This document shows, piece by piece, positions 13,919 to 25,137 of a DNA stretch of 64,000 nt (the first letter of the stretch is position 1; every line of letters begins with the position of its first letter). Origin of the DNA: Psoroptes ovis. Lineage: Eukaryota > Arthropoda > Arachnida > Sarcoptiformes > Psoroptidae. The notes under the pieces are model-generated. The model had not been told where the DNA came from, made no database searches, and worked only from the letters and a program-made list of their open reading frames with translations. Location: the NCBI GenBank assembly GCA_002943765.1, contig PQWQ01000007.1:2854501-2918500 (forward strand), given 5' to 3'. The position numbers were made by a program, and so were the translations under genes.

Positions 13919-16346
13919 TCAAAACATTTGATTCATTGATTGTAATTTTGGTGATTGTTGTTGTTGTGGTATCACTGTCGATGTTGTCGGTGTCGAGGAT
14001 AATGGTGGTGGTGACTGTTGCGGCGATTGTAATGATGTTGGTGATGATTGTTGCGATTGCTGTTGTTGTTGTTGTTGTAGTTGTTGTTGCTGTTGCAGTG
14101 ATTGTAATTGTGCTTGTATTTGTTTCTGCGTTTCATAATGTTGTGCATGTTGTTGAAGTAAATGTTGTTGCGACAACGGTTGTTGCTGCTGCTGTTGTTG
14201 TTGTTGATTAAAATCATCAGCATCACGATAACGTGGTTCAGTTGCAACAAAAAAATCATCAAAATAACTGTAAAGATATTCAAATGTTGGCCGCTTTTCC
14301 GGGTCTTTTTCCCAACATTGTAACATTATTTGATAAAGCGAATTTGGACAATCAACATTTTTTGGTTTTGGCATACGATAACCACGATCAACTTGTTCCA
14401 ATACATCACGATTACTCATACCAGGATATGGTACTTGTCCTTTTGTAACCAATTCATATAATAATATACCGAATGACCAAACATCTGATTTACTGGTGAA
14501 TTTTCCTTTACTAGCAGCTTCTGGTGCTGTCCATTTGATTGGAAATTTTGCACCAACTTGTGCAATATAATAATCTTCTTCAATAATACGTGCTAAACCA
14601 AAATCGGCAACTTTAACCACACGATTATCACCAACCAAACAATTGCGTGCAGCTAAATCACGATGTACAAGCTTTACTTTTTCCAGATATGCCATACCGG
14701 ATGCAATTTGTGATGCCATATCAATCAAATCAATTATTGTCAATGTTGATGATTCAGGATGATCACGTAAATAATTTAATAATGATCCTTTCGACATATA
14801 TTCAGTTACAATCAATAATGGTTGTGCTTTTTGATTTAAAAAAAAAATAAACAAAAAAAGGAAATCAATATCGAAAACATTTAAATTGAATCAAGAATAT
14901 TAAATAAATACCAGTCGAACAAACACCATATAATGGTACTAATTTTTCATGACGATAACGACGCATAATTGCAGCTTCCTGTAAAAATGCAGATACTGAC
15001 ATTGAACCTGGTTTTAATGTTTTGATTGCTACTTGTGTTTGTCCACGATATAAACCATAAAATACTTTTCCAAAATTTCCCGAACCTAATTCACGAATCA
15101 ATCGTAAATCACGACGATCAATCTCATCGGAACGTACTGATGGACCAACAACGGCACGTGCCACTTTTGGACATGGTTTCATTAAACGATAACAAAGACC
15201 ATTACTTGCCGATGAATAATGTTCAACTAAATCTTGTAATTTAATAAATGAACGTCTTGATGTAATGAAAAAATCTCCATTTGGTTTCGTTTGTATTTTA
15301 TAATGTTTTACATGATCTAATTTAAGTGCATCAAAATCTCTGACTGATAATGAAAAACATCCTGAATAATGGAAAAAAAAATAAAACGATAAAAAATAAT
15401 AAAACAAAATGAAATAAAAAATTAATGTTTTTAAAATAAAAGCTTTCTATCAATTTAATGGAAAACAAAAAATGTATTTACCAGGATCTTGTTCACTATT
15501 ACGAATTAAAAATGTTCCACGTGGATAATCACCAAATAATAATAATCTTTCAGCTTCACGACGTGATATTTTTGAAAAAAACCATTCTTCAGTTTCAATT
15601 ACATTTGATACAACAAAATTCATCGGAATATAACCTTTACGTTCTGGTTGTTGTAATTTATATGCTAACCACCAATCTGGTTCACTATTATCTAATATGA
15701 CTAATTTTTCATTTTTTTCAAACGATAATTCACCTTCATCACGACTTTCATATGAATATAATGCTATTACAATTTTCGGATTATTATTCTGTTGTTGTTG
15801 TTGGTGATGTTGTTGATGTGGATGATGCTGATGATGATGAAGTGAATTCTGATGTGAATGAAGACTATTATTATGAATGGCTGGCAATTGTCTATTATGT
15901 CCAAAAGAATCTTTATGACCATTAAATGATGTCGGTGAATTTGTCGATGCTGTAGGTGGTGTTGAACTTGATGGTGAAGAAGATGAATTCGATGATGATG
16001 ATAAATTTGTAATAGCAGAAAATATTGATTTTTTATTTGATATTTTATTCGAACCATTCGATAATGTTTGCGGTCTATTTATAATCTCATTATTGATATT
16101 ATTTTGATTATTATTATCGGATTTAATTGAATTTTTTGATGCTTTTAAATATGGATTCGTTTGCGTTTGCTGCTTTGATTGTTGTTTTTCATCAATCGAT
16201 TGATTAGTATCAAAATTATTTTCAATTGATGATTGTTGCTGTTGTTGATTATTTACACCATTTACATTGTTATTACTATTGTTATTTGGAATCGTTGGTA
16301 ATGGTTTTTTCGGATGTTTAATCGGTTTGGGTGATATGCAACCCAT
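13919..16346 (-). CDS. Src64B: Src-family tyrosine kinase, Src64-like, with Gln-rich tail
   Basis: Minus-strand exons are 16346-15482, 15361-14912 and 14826-13919, giving 740 aa. I start at MGCISPKP rather than the in-frame Met seven codons upstream, because Gly2 and Cys3 give a myristoylation/palmitoylation end like other Src kinases and the context AAAATGG is good. Residues 1-190 are a unique region rich in Asn, Gln, Ser and His. SH3 is about 192-250 (ALYSY, WW, GYIP). SH2 is about 255-350 (GTFLIR, Arg282). The kinase domain is about 373-630: LGSGNFGKV loop 380-388, VAIK Lys402, Glu417, HRDLAARN with Asp495, DFG 513-515, and activation-loop Tyr525. The C-lobe end and EPRY (Tyr638, the inhibitory tail tyrosine position) match Drosophila Src64B better than Src42A. 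All catalytic residues are present, so it should be an active cytoplasmic, membrane-anchored kinase. The odd part is about 102 residues after Tyr638, mostly Gln/Ser/Pro, where Src proteins normally end. Confidence 0.95.
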
Positions 16347-19185
16347 TTTAGATATTAATTTAAACATATTTGAACATTTATTCTTCGACTTTCTTGACTA
16401 ATTGGTGTGTAAAATGGATAAAAACGCGATAAAAGCTTACATATTTTTTGAAAAAGCGCATAAAAACAAAAAACAAAATTTAAATCAGAATCAAACAAAT
16501 CACAAATTGAACATTATGCAACACAATTATGGAAAAATTATCATCAAATTTAGCGAATATAATGAATTGTGATTATAGTTATAATTAAAATAATGATAAT
16601 GATGGTTTTTTCTACGATTAATTTCTAAATGTCAATGCCGAAATCAATTTCAAACGTACCACCACCAACAATAATATTAATGATAATCACAGGATACAAA
16701 ACAAAATAAAAGATTAATTCAAAAACAAACAAACAAACAAAAAATTTGGTAGAATTACTTGGAATCAATCAATGAATAAACAATGAATTTGACGAAATCG
16801 GAACTGATCGAACAAAATGAATAAACAACAATCGATTACTGATTGATTCAAATTATATTAATAATAATAATAATAATTAAAAATTGATAATTAATAAATC
16901 ATTAAGTGGCAGTGGCATTTTTAAACATTAAATCACATTGAAATGCCATCGATTTGATTATTACAAAACAAAATGAATTTTGTTCAATTTTCAATAAAAT
17001 TTCCAAATAAATTTTCCAAATTTTGTCGGTTTAGTTTTTTTGTTTTTTTAAGTTTGCTTGGCCGTAATGATTTATATACATTGATTTATACGACATTATT
17101 TGTTTTATTTGCTTTCGAAAAAATTTCAAAATTTAATTTATGAAATTTGAAAAAATCATAAAAACATTTTCAAAAGAGATCACCAATACATTATTTTTTT
17201 CCTAAAAAAATGAACATGTTTAAACATTCAATAAACAAATTGCAAATAAGCGGACAACATTCAAAAACACAATGGAAAAATATTGATTTTGAACAAATTT
17301 TCATTCGTTTTTACATTGATTTTACATTGTTTTTCAATGAAAAGTACCAGAAAAAATTCACAAAATCAAATTTTATATAAAAATTAAACCCACAAAATTG
17401 TAAAAATTACAAAATCAAAAGGAAATCATGTTTCCTCTTTTGATTGAATTTGTTAATCATTATTTTTTTCGATTGATGAATAACAAAGAAAAAATGTATT
17501 TTATTATCATCTTGTCCACCAAAATTCCATCGGCATTTGTATCATAAGGTTATAGCCATGGTGAGCGATCGTTTCATAGATCGTTGCGAATGATCGAAGA
17601 GATTTTTTGGGACAAAATTCCATTGAGCATCGAGTACAAAGAGCCAAATGTCTTATCTGAGAGACCAAAAGTTAATTCTATGGTATCGTGAATTTTCGTT
17701 TGGAATTTTAAAATTTTTTTTCCAAGAATTTTCAGACCAAATTTTAAAATTCAAAGAAACGAATGAATGTAAAAATTTCAAAGGACCTTTCTCCTTTTTC
17801 TCTTTGAATTTCCTTTTGCGAAAACTTTGTGCATCTCTTTTATTTTTATTTTCAAATTGAATTTCATTGTTCAGCCGAAATTCAATGAAAATTGATTCAA
17901 ATCGATTTTTAACCAATTTGAAAATTTGAAAATTTTGTTTGATTGATCGATTTTTCTAGTTTGTTTATTTATTTGATTTCACTAAATTTTCCGTTTTTTT
18001 TATTGAAAACTTTTTAATTTTTTTTCTCCAATTTTTGTTGTTATTGTTGTTTGTTATTGTTCAATTTCAATTTTTGATTTTCTTTGAAATGACACAAAAC
18101 AAGAAAATTTTCCAAATTCAAATGAATTTTATAAAAAAAAAAAATTTAACCCTTAAAACTCGAGCGGTGAGCATCACTCACTATAAGATGTAATGCGGTA
18201 ACTCGATAGGCGCCCCTCAGTCACTATTTCACATAAGTGTGAAAAATCGTCGAGTTGCTAGCTCCCTTGCGCTGTAAATGCCTCGAGTGCTAAGGGTTAA
18301 ACATTGAAATTGATTTGTTTATAATATTTTTGAGTGATTTTGCAAAATGAAAAATAGAGGAAATGAAATGAAATTAAAATAAATAAATGAATGAATTTAT
18401 TGATTATGTAATCAATCGATTCGATGTTTATGAATTGATTTCATGAAAAAATTGAATTCCAGTCATGGCTTGTACGCATTTAACTAGTGCCATTATTGTA
18501 TTGAAATTTTTAAAAAGAATTATATCGCATCTAATACATATTATATTCATATGATTATTTAGTGAAAATCGGTTGAAAAATTCTTAATTAAAAAATTTAG
18601 TTTTAATCAATAATTGATAACGGATATATCGTTTGACATTACACTTAACGACAGATGTTTTGATGGTTGATTTTGAAAACTCGATTAACAGAAATTTCAT
18701 TTTCATTCTATTCATTTTTTATTCGATATTTTGCTGTATCAAAACAGGATAATTGATTGACAGCCTAAAAAAAATTTCAAATCCTTGATATGTCGTCTCT
18801 CGAAACCGAGGAATAGAAACTTTTGATCCAAATTTATTTTTAATTATTATCAAATTCATCAAATATCTCATAGAATATTATTGAAAATTTGCCATTAAAC
18901 TTTCATTCGCAGTGTATTTACATGCACCAGAGCTAACCTTGACCTAAATTTGCCTGATGTTCATTCAAAAACATAACCTGTCAATCATCATCATTAATAC
19001 CTTGATCCATAATCATGATATATGAATAGTTTCATAATGATAATAGTTGATATTATCATGATAATGAATCCATACACATGAAGATTTAATTAATTTTATT
19101 CAACAACAATCAAGAATATCAGTTTGGTGTCAGTTAAAAATTAAAAACAAAAATTGATTGACACTTTAGGTCTTCAGATGATATC
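16347..19185. other. intergenic region upstream of the Src64-like gene
   Basis: AT-rich. It probably contains the Src 5' leader and promoter; a minus-strand GTAAGC at about 16440 could be a donor for a leader intron. A TTAA-flanked MITE sits at 18146-18300. The overlapping opposite-strand short frames near 17650-17916 have no protein character. Confidence 0.5.
18146..18300 (+). mobile_element. piggyBac-like MITE, copy 1
   Basis: A 147-bp core (18150-18296) is flanked on both sides by TTAA, the target duplicated by piggyBac elements. The left end is CCCTTAAAACTCGAGCGG. The right end, reverse-complemented, is CCCTTAGCACTCGAGGC, so the ends form imperfect inverted repeats. The core is GC-richer than its surroundings and has no coding capacity. 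An inverted copy of identical length lies at 52569-52723, about 85% identical by hand alignment without gaps. It is a non-autonomous element; no piggyBac transposase is in the window. Confidence 0.85.
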
Positions 19186-19191
19186 GATGGC

Positions 19192-19198
19192 TATAAAT
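19192..19198 (+). promoter_or_regulatory. TATA box of the CBM14 protein gene
   Basis: TATAAAT preceded by GGC, about 84 bp before the ATG at 19282. A start about 30 bp downstream would leave a leader of roughly 60 bases, plausible for a highly expressed secreted protein gene. Confidence 0.5.
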
Positions 19199-19281
19199 AC
19201 TTAATTTAGGACAAAATTTATTCTGGATTTTTATGCACTAATCGAACGTCAAGTGTTTATGACTTGCGAATCAGTTTTCTT

Positions 19282-20625
19282 ATGAATATTGATACAATGT
19301 TAATTAAAATAATTATTTTGATCATTTTATTACAAAATTATCACACAATAAACTGTGATTCTAATGATCCACAATTAAATTTTACAACAACATTAAATTA
19401 TGAAATTGAAGATTTCACATCAAAATTAATGGAAAATGTCAATGATGGTAAAAATAATCCAAATTCCACTAATCATAATCGACCAATGCTTCATAATGAT
19501 GATGAAGATGATCCAATCAATGATGATGATCAACCATTGCCAGAAGGGCAATCATTTTTTGGTTCTAATGAATGGAATAATAACGACAATATTGATGATT
19601 TGAATCCATCACTACTGCCAATGTTTTCTCATTTCAATGCAGATCCTAATGAAATGAATCAATTGAATCAAATTAATCAACAATTATTTGCACCTTATGA
19701 AAACGATTCTAATATGGAGAAATCAGACACAGCTAATAATTCGTCAAAAACATCCATGAATGATCGCAACATGATGTATCCTTTTGGCTCAGCTACTGGC
19801 ACAAATTTTATATGTCCAATGCCGTTTGGTCGTTTTCGTTTTGATCTCTGCGAATATTATTATCTCTGTTTTTTCGGATACCCATTCCTTATCAAATGTC
19901 GTTCAATCACAAGATTTGATACCAGAGTTAAAGCATGTGTGCCATGGCAACAAGCATATTGTCAAAATATGATTCCACCGATTGGCGTTGGCATGCCAGC
20001 AGCACCAATACCTCCAGGTGAGCCACCGATGTTGCCTCCAATGTTACCATACAAGCCGCCATCAACAATATTGATGCAGCCAATCCATCAACAGTCTCAA
20101 CCGCCAACGATTGGTGGGCTTTTTCAACCAGTGCAGCAACAGTATCCATTTCCCCAATATCCGATGCCAATCCAACCACCATTTATGCCTGGAATGCCGT
20201 CAAATGGGCTGCCAACGTTGCCAATAATTCCGCAAATGCCTACAGTATCTGGCGTACCATTGATAGAGGGTTTAATGAAAGATCAAAAACCAATGTCGAA
20301 TGATATGGAAAAATTACAGCCACAATTTCCAATGATGAATAATAATCATCCTAATCAATTATATGGTCAAAAACATCCACAATGCCCGAATAGGATCAGT
20401 AAAAAAACCAATAATTTAAGTAATGATGATGAAGATGATCATGATGATCGTGACGATGATTCAGTCGGAGATTCAAATCAAACTTCCATCAATAATGATC
20501 TAATCGATTTCAAACCTCGTAATGATCGTAGATTGATGAATTTATTCAACAATCTCAATCAGCAACATCAACAACAATTCATGAATCCGAATCAAAATCA
20601 AGACCCGAATTTAATTTGGTGTTGA
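19282..20625 (+). CDS. secreted protein with one chitin-binding (CBM14/peritrophin-A) domain
   Basis: Single-exon gene, 447 aa. The frame extends a few codons upstream but without an ATG; the first in-frame ATG is 19282, with another at 19297 directly before the hydrophobic core. A signal peptide covers roughly residues 6-25, ending near TINC. Residues 30-170 are acidic and Asn-rich. Six cysteines at 178, 190, 196, 206, 219 and 227, with spacing C-x11-C-x5-C-x9-C-x12-C-x7-C and an aromatic-rich centre, form a classical CBM14 fold that binds chitin. The rest is Pro/Met/Gln-rich, then a strongly Asp-rich stretch near 390-405 and a Gln/Asn-rich end. It probably acts in the peritrophic matrix or cuticle. 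One domain set in disordered sequence is unusual compared with multi-domain peritrophins. A TATA box lies upstream, and the stop is 112 bp from the stop of the opposing gene. Confidence 0.85.
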   Translation: MNIDTMLIKIIILIILLQNYHTINCDSNDPQLNFTTTLNYEIEDFTSKLMENVNDGKNNPNSTNHNRPMLHNDDEDDPINDDDQPLPEGQSFFGSNEWNNNDNIDDLNPSLLPMFSHFNADPNEMNQLNQINQQLFAPYENDSNMEKSDTANNSSKTSMNDRNMMYPFGSATGTNFICPMPFGRFRFDLCEYYYLCFFGYPFLIKCRSITRFDTRVKACVPWQQAYCQNMIPPIGVGMPAAPIPPGEPPMLPPMLPYKPPSTILMQPIHQQSQPPTIGGLFQPVQQQYPFPQYPMPIQPPFMPGMPSNGLPTLPIIPQMPTVSGVPLIEGLMKDQKPMSNDMEKLQPQFPMMNNNHPNQLYGQKHPQCPNRISKKTNNLSNDDEDDHDDRDDDSVGDSNQTSINNDLIDFKPRNDRRLMNLFNNLNQQHQQQFMNPNQNQDPNLIWC

Positions 20626-20677
20626 TTTTGATTTAAATTGGAATTTAAGTGCAAAATATTGACGCAAAATTGATTGA

Positions 20678-20683
20678 TTTATT
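20678..20683 (-). terminator. poly(A) signal for the 20738-22837 gene
   Basis: AATAAA on the minus strand, 55 bases after the stop codon. It lies inside the 112-bp gap to the convergent CBM14 gene, so the two transcripts probably overlap at their 3' ends. Confidence 0.4.
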
Positions 20684-20737
20684 GATATCAAATACTTTTT
20701 AATCAATTTCAATAGAATTCCAATGAAAATTGATCGT

Positions 20738-22837
20738 TTAAAAAATTGTATAATTTTCACCATTATCACCATTATCACAATCATCATTATTATCATTATT
20801 TTTGCCATTCATTCCATTGTTTCCATGATTATTCTTATCGATTGCCATCATTGTTGATGTATATTGTTTCATCGGTTTACTACGTTCGTATGCCAATTCA
20901 GCCAATAAACGTTGAACAAGGATTTTATTATGTTCGGCCATATCGAAATTATTTTTATTTTTTGTTATTGTCGATGATAATGATGATGATGATGGCGATG
21001 ATGATGATTGTTTATTATTTTCATTTTGTTTTTGTTGATTATCATTACAATTATTATTTCTATTATCATTATTAAGTTGATGATGATTATATTTGAAATC
21101 ATATGATTTGATCGCCGATAATTTATTCATATCGGCACTAGGTATTCGAGCTAAATATTTTACTAATTCAGTTTGATTTAAATTATTCAATAATGATGTT
21201 AATTTTTCATTTTGATTATGATTATTATTTCGATTTCCTGTCGTCATCATCATCCTATAATAATCATTATTGTGATCATTATTTTTTTCAATTGTATTCG
21301 AAATTAGATTAGTAAATCTGAAATTATTCCTATTTCGATCTCGAATTTCAATTTCATTATTTTCACTGCCATCATCATTATCATCATTTTCATTTATTTT
21401 TATCGAATTTTGTCCATATTTCAATGCTTTATCAACATTCGTTTTATTCTTATCAAAATTCGAATTTCTATCAATAATACAGGATTTATTCGATGTGGAT
21501 GATGATGATTGTGATAGATGATCTATATTTTGTTTAATATCCGTTTGATGTTGTCGTTGCTGCTGTTGATGCTGGTGTTCCTGATGCTGTTGCAAGTGTT
21601 GTCGACGTTTTTCATCGTCAACATTCAATAATGTTTGTTTATTTAATAAAATATTCGATTTTTCAAATGTTTTCAATGTTTTTGTTGAATCCGTTTCCAC
21701 TGAATTTTTTCGAATTTCTATCAAATTCCTGTACGAACCGATCGGTATTTGAATTTTTTCATCATTTAAATTTGGAACTTTATTCAATATTTCGGATTCA
21801 GCTTTTGGCTGTTTATTTTTATTCTGACAATCAACTCCATCAACAGTGTCAATAGTATTTTTTGTATTAAAAGACATGACATTCGCGTCCAAATGATTTG
21901 TATTATAATCAAAATCAATCTTTACAGGCCGATTCAAATGTCCATAAATATTGGTAATTGTAGATGAATCAATCATTGTTGGAATCATGATTGATGATGA
22001 TGGCAATGATGATGTTGTTGAATTTTGATCTAAATATTTTGTTTGTTGTTGTCGTGGATATTGTTGATGTGGTGGTGCAAATTGATTTTGTGTGGAGTGT
22101 TGTTGTAGCTGCAGTTGGTTTTTCAATTGATTTATTTGTATTTCATATTGATCACATTTATCTTTCAAACGCATATTTTCTGCATCTTTGATCAATAATT
22201 CTTCTTCAGTTAATTTCCATCTGGTATAGAAAAATATATTGGTCAAATCATTGTAATTGATAGTGAAATTATAATTTAAAATGGATAATTTTAATATATT
22301 TTCATAGCGTAAAAATATTTTAATTATTTGATAACACAGCAATGATATGTATGTTATTGAACGATCATATAATATATTTTGTTGTTCAATGATCAATGAA
22401 TCATGAATTATTTCATTATTATTGCTATCATAGAATACACTTTTCATTTTCATTTCACTGTCATTTATTGCATCAAACAATTTATGTATTGTTGATTTCA
22501 CATCCATTGATCCATTATTTTGAATATTTAACCATTTTTCAATATAATCAACATAATTAATTTGAGGCAATTTTCTAAATGGTTTTCGTTGATCTTCATT
22601 TTTGATAAAATTTTTCGATTTTAATATTACTAATTCTTCAAATCGATCAATTAATTCGGCCAATATTATTCCATTGGATAATTCAAGTAAATTTTCAATA
22701 TAAAATTTACAATTTAATGATTGTAAAAGTTGATTTATAATTGTACAACAAATTTTATTAATCAATTCATTTGGATTTAATGATTGTTGTTGTTGTTGAT
22801 ATTTTGCTTGTCGATTTGTTTGCTGATTTTGTGCCAT
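20738..22837 (-). CDS. uncharacterised Gln/Asn-rich protein, possible CH-like N-terminal domain and coiled coil
   Basis: One uninterrupted frame of 699 aa starting at an ATG in good context (AAAATATGGC). I do not recognise the family. Residues 22-205 are non-repetitive and mostly helical in character. The segment around 45-68 (ENLLELSNGIILAELIDRF) is reminiscent of the LxDGxxLxxL helix of calponin-homology/Hook-type domains, but that is only a suggestion. Residues 208-246 look like a short coiled coil. From about 250 the protein is dominated by Gln, Asn, Ser and Asp runs, with islands of normal sequence (for example residues about 555-590 with YLARIPSADMNKLS, and MAEHNKILVQRLLAELAYER near 635). 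The C-terminus is Asn/Asp/Gly-rich. There is no signal peptide or membrane helix, so it is likely cytoplasmic. A second exon is not excluded, but the frame ends cleanly just before an AATAAA. Confidence 0.75.
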   Translation of the reverse strand: MAQNQQTNRQAKYQQQQQSLNPNELINKICCTIINQLLQSLNCKFYIENLLELSNGIILAELIDRFEELVILKSKNFIKNEDQRKPFRKLPQINYVDYIEKWLNIQNNGSMDVKSTIHKLFDAINDSEMKMKSVFYDSNNNEIIHDSLIIEQQNILYDRSITYISLLCYQIIKIFLRYENILKLSILNYNFTINYNDLTNIFFYTRWKLTEEELLIKDAENMRLKDKCDQYEIQINQLKNQLQLQQHSTQNQFAPPHQQYPRQQQTKYLDQNSTTSSLPSSSIMIPTMIDSSTITNIYGHLNRPVKIDFDYNTNHLDANVMSFNTKNTIDTVDGVDCQNKNKQPKAESEILNKVPNLNDEKIQIPIGSYRNLIEIRKNSVETDSTKTLKTFEKSNILLNKQTLLNVDDEKRRQHLQQHQEHQHQQQQRQHQTDIKQNIDHLSQSSSSTSNKSCIIDRNSNFDKNKTNVDKALKYGQNSIKINENDDNDDGSENNEIEIRDRNRNNFRFTNLISNTIEKNNDHNNDYYRMMMTTGNRNNNHNQNEKLTSLLNNLNQTELVKYLARIPSADMNKLSAIKSYDFKYNHHQLNNDNRNNNCNDNQQKQNENNKQSSSSPSSSSLSSTITKNKNNFDMAEHNKILVQRLLAELAYERSKPMKQYTSTMMAIDKNNHGNNGMNGKNNDNNDDCDNGDNGENYTIF

Positions 22838-23450
22838 ATTTTATTTTTACATGTGGCCTGGAAAAAACTCAAAAAAAAAAAAAAAAACAAATGAAAACAA
22901 AATCCAATTCACAAAATTGAGTATTGAAATACAAATCAATATGATCATTGAAGAAAATATTTGTGAAAAAAAACACCCGTTACAAGCAAATATCATTTAT
23001 TAATGATCAAAAAATTTTAATTACCACAAAAAAACAAACAAACAAACAATAATTTAATTTCAATTTAAATACAACAAATATAATCATTACCATCATCACA
23101 ATCATCATAATCGATTAGATCGGGCGTCATATATCATCAACCAACAAATCATCATTAATGTTGGTTGTCATTGAAATGTTAATTATTAAAGCCTACAAAA
23201 GCATTACAAATAATTATCACCAAAGTTACTAATCATCACTGTGATTACTATCATCATCATCATCACCATCATCACCAATAATAATCCAATCGAAACCAAT
23301 CCATTACCATTAGTTACCAGCATTATTATTAATTGCATTTAATTTGCACAAAGTTTTATTCCATTTTTTTCGATTTAAATAAAATAAAATTATCATTTCC
23401 ATAGAATAGTTAAGGCCGTTTATACTAATATTATAATAATGTTAAATTCG

Positions 23451-23523
23451 GTTGTCCGAAAAGTTCGCATACATCGAATCAATGGAAACACTTGCTTAAA
23501 ATCTGCCGGAACTTTTCGGACAA
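23451..23523 (+). repeat. 73-bp inverted-repeat element, copy C
   Basis: The best-preserved ends of the family: TTGTCCGAAAAGTTC on the left and its perfect 15-base inverse complement on the right. They are separated by about 42 bp. If transcribed it would fold into a hairpin with a 15-bp stem. It lies about 600 bp upstream of the minus-strand gene that starts at 22837. Confidence 0.8.
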
Positions 23524-24304
23524 TTCGAAAAAAATTAGTGCATTTAAACATTTTAAGCACTTTTGCTTTTCCCATCTCTCTCAAATGGATCATCATTCAA
23601 TTATCATCATTGTTTAAATAAAAAAATAAAAATGAAATTTAATGGAAATATAAATCAACTTATCTTTTTCTCCTCGCTTTCTCTGCAATCTTCAATGAGT
23701 CTACAATGCACCATTTCTTTAATAAATTTTTCAATATTTTCAAACATTTTGACATTTTTTTTTTTGCTTGAAAATTCAATTCGACTTTTGTGATTATCAT
23801 TTTAATTTTTTGTCTGTATTTTAATAGGATTGTCAATATTATTATTATTATTATTATTATTTATTATTTTTTAGTATTCTATGATTTATAAGATTATCTA
23901 CTTTTTTCATTTTGTTTTATCGAATTTAGTTTTTGATATTTGAAAATTTAATTGAAATTAAATGAAATTAGTTTTGAATTTTTAAAAGTTTTCCATTTTG
24001 GATCGAACAAAAAAAAACCTAAATAAATGTCAAAATGATTTTTACAAAAATAAATAAATAAATAAATTAACCTTTCCTTTGTTTATAAACAACCAGACAA
24101 ATAAGAAAACAAATGGATAGATGTTTACTTTAAGATTGTTATTTTAGTCTTTGTTTAAAGCCTGTTTCGGCCCTTAATTCACCGATAGTATTGACTCTAT
24201 TTTTTCCACATAGTCGGACCTTACATATTGTTCAACACAAGTAAAACATTTTTCCCCCCGAGAATATTCTCTTCATCCATGTATTTACGTGGGTATAAAT
24301 GTTT

Positions 24305-24379
24305 GGTTGTCCAGAAAATTAGTTCGGTTTTTCAATGGGGATTCCCGTTGACAAATTACTCAAAACTTTTTGGACAACC
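24305..24379. repeat. 75-bp inverted-repeat element, copy D
   Basis: The left end is GGTTGTCCAGAAAATT. The right end, reverse-complemented, is GGTTGTCCAAAAAGTTTT. The interior is not alignable to other copies except near the ends. Confidence 0.7.
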
Positions 24380-25137
24380 CGAAATTATTCACAATAGACC
24401 GATGAAAGATGAAGAAAAATGAAATATTTTTTGCTCTACTTTGAAAATAAATGAAAATTTATTGAATCACATTTTCATTTTTTTTTGTCTTTCTTCAAAA
24501 AAAAAAATTATTTTGTTCTACACACATTTACCACGCCATCATCATCATATTCAAACCCATGAATGCCTGTGAATACACCATTAATTGTCAAATACTGCTC
24601 GGCTTGTCAATGTTATATTTACTGCTGTAGTAGTCATTTATTACATGATCATTATTATTATTATTATTAATGTTGACAACATTTTTCATTTTCATTCCAA
24701 AATTCTTGATTCTCTTGTCTATTTTTAGTCTAAAGGAAATATCTAAAGACATTTTTGGTAATTTCGTACTGGAAAAATATTCATCAAAATATTCACGGTT
24801 CTTGTTTTTTCATAAAAAATTCATTTATTTTTCTTTTGTTTGAGTCTAATTTAGTCTTATCAGTGCCAGAAGCATCCAAAATTAATGAAATTTTACCCCG
24901 TTATTTCCTTTCATATACGTCAAACAGGTAAATACGTCGTCGAAAAAAAGAATTGAATACGTAATTACGTAAGAAATAATTATCATTTCATTTGTGATTT
25001 TTTAATGCGAATATTTTTAATAGGAAATGATTTTTTTTCATTAAGATTCCATAATCTGATAATGTTAATCAAACAAAAATAGAAAAATTAAAAAAAAATC
25101 AGTTCAAAGACAATCATTGGAATCTTCTCATGAATAT

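Larger units (their letters stand above)
22838..25137. other. intergenic AT-rich region
   Basis: No gene seen. It contains ATC/CAT runs (about 23235-23275), ATT runs (about 23835-23865 and 24650-24667) and two copies of the short inverted-repeat family (23451-23523 and 24305-24379). It probably includes the promoter of the minus-strand gene starting at 22837. Confidence 0.55.

Noticed and set aside
13936..14283. Open frames on both strands across the Src tail (Val-rich on +, Asn/His-rich on -)
   Set aside because: They are out-of-frame readings of the CAA/CAG repeat that encodes the Gln-rich tail of the kinase.
16347..16367. Seven-codon upstream extension of the Src64-like protein
   Set aside because: It would bury the Gly2/Cys3 acylation site; the internal MGC start has better context and fits the family.
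19264..19281. Upstream extension of the CBM14 protein frame
   Set aside because: It begins at TTG; the first in-frame ATG is 19282 and lies just before the signal peptide.
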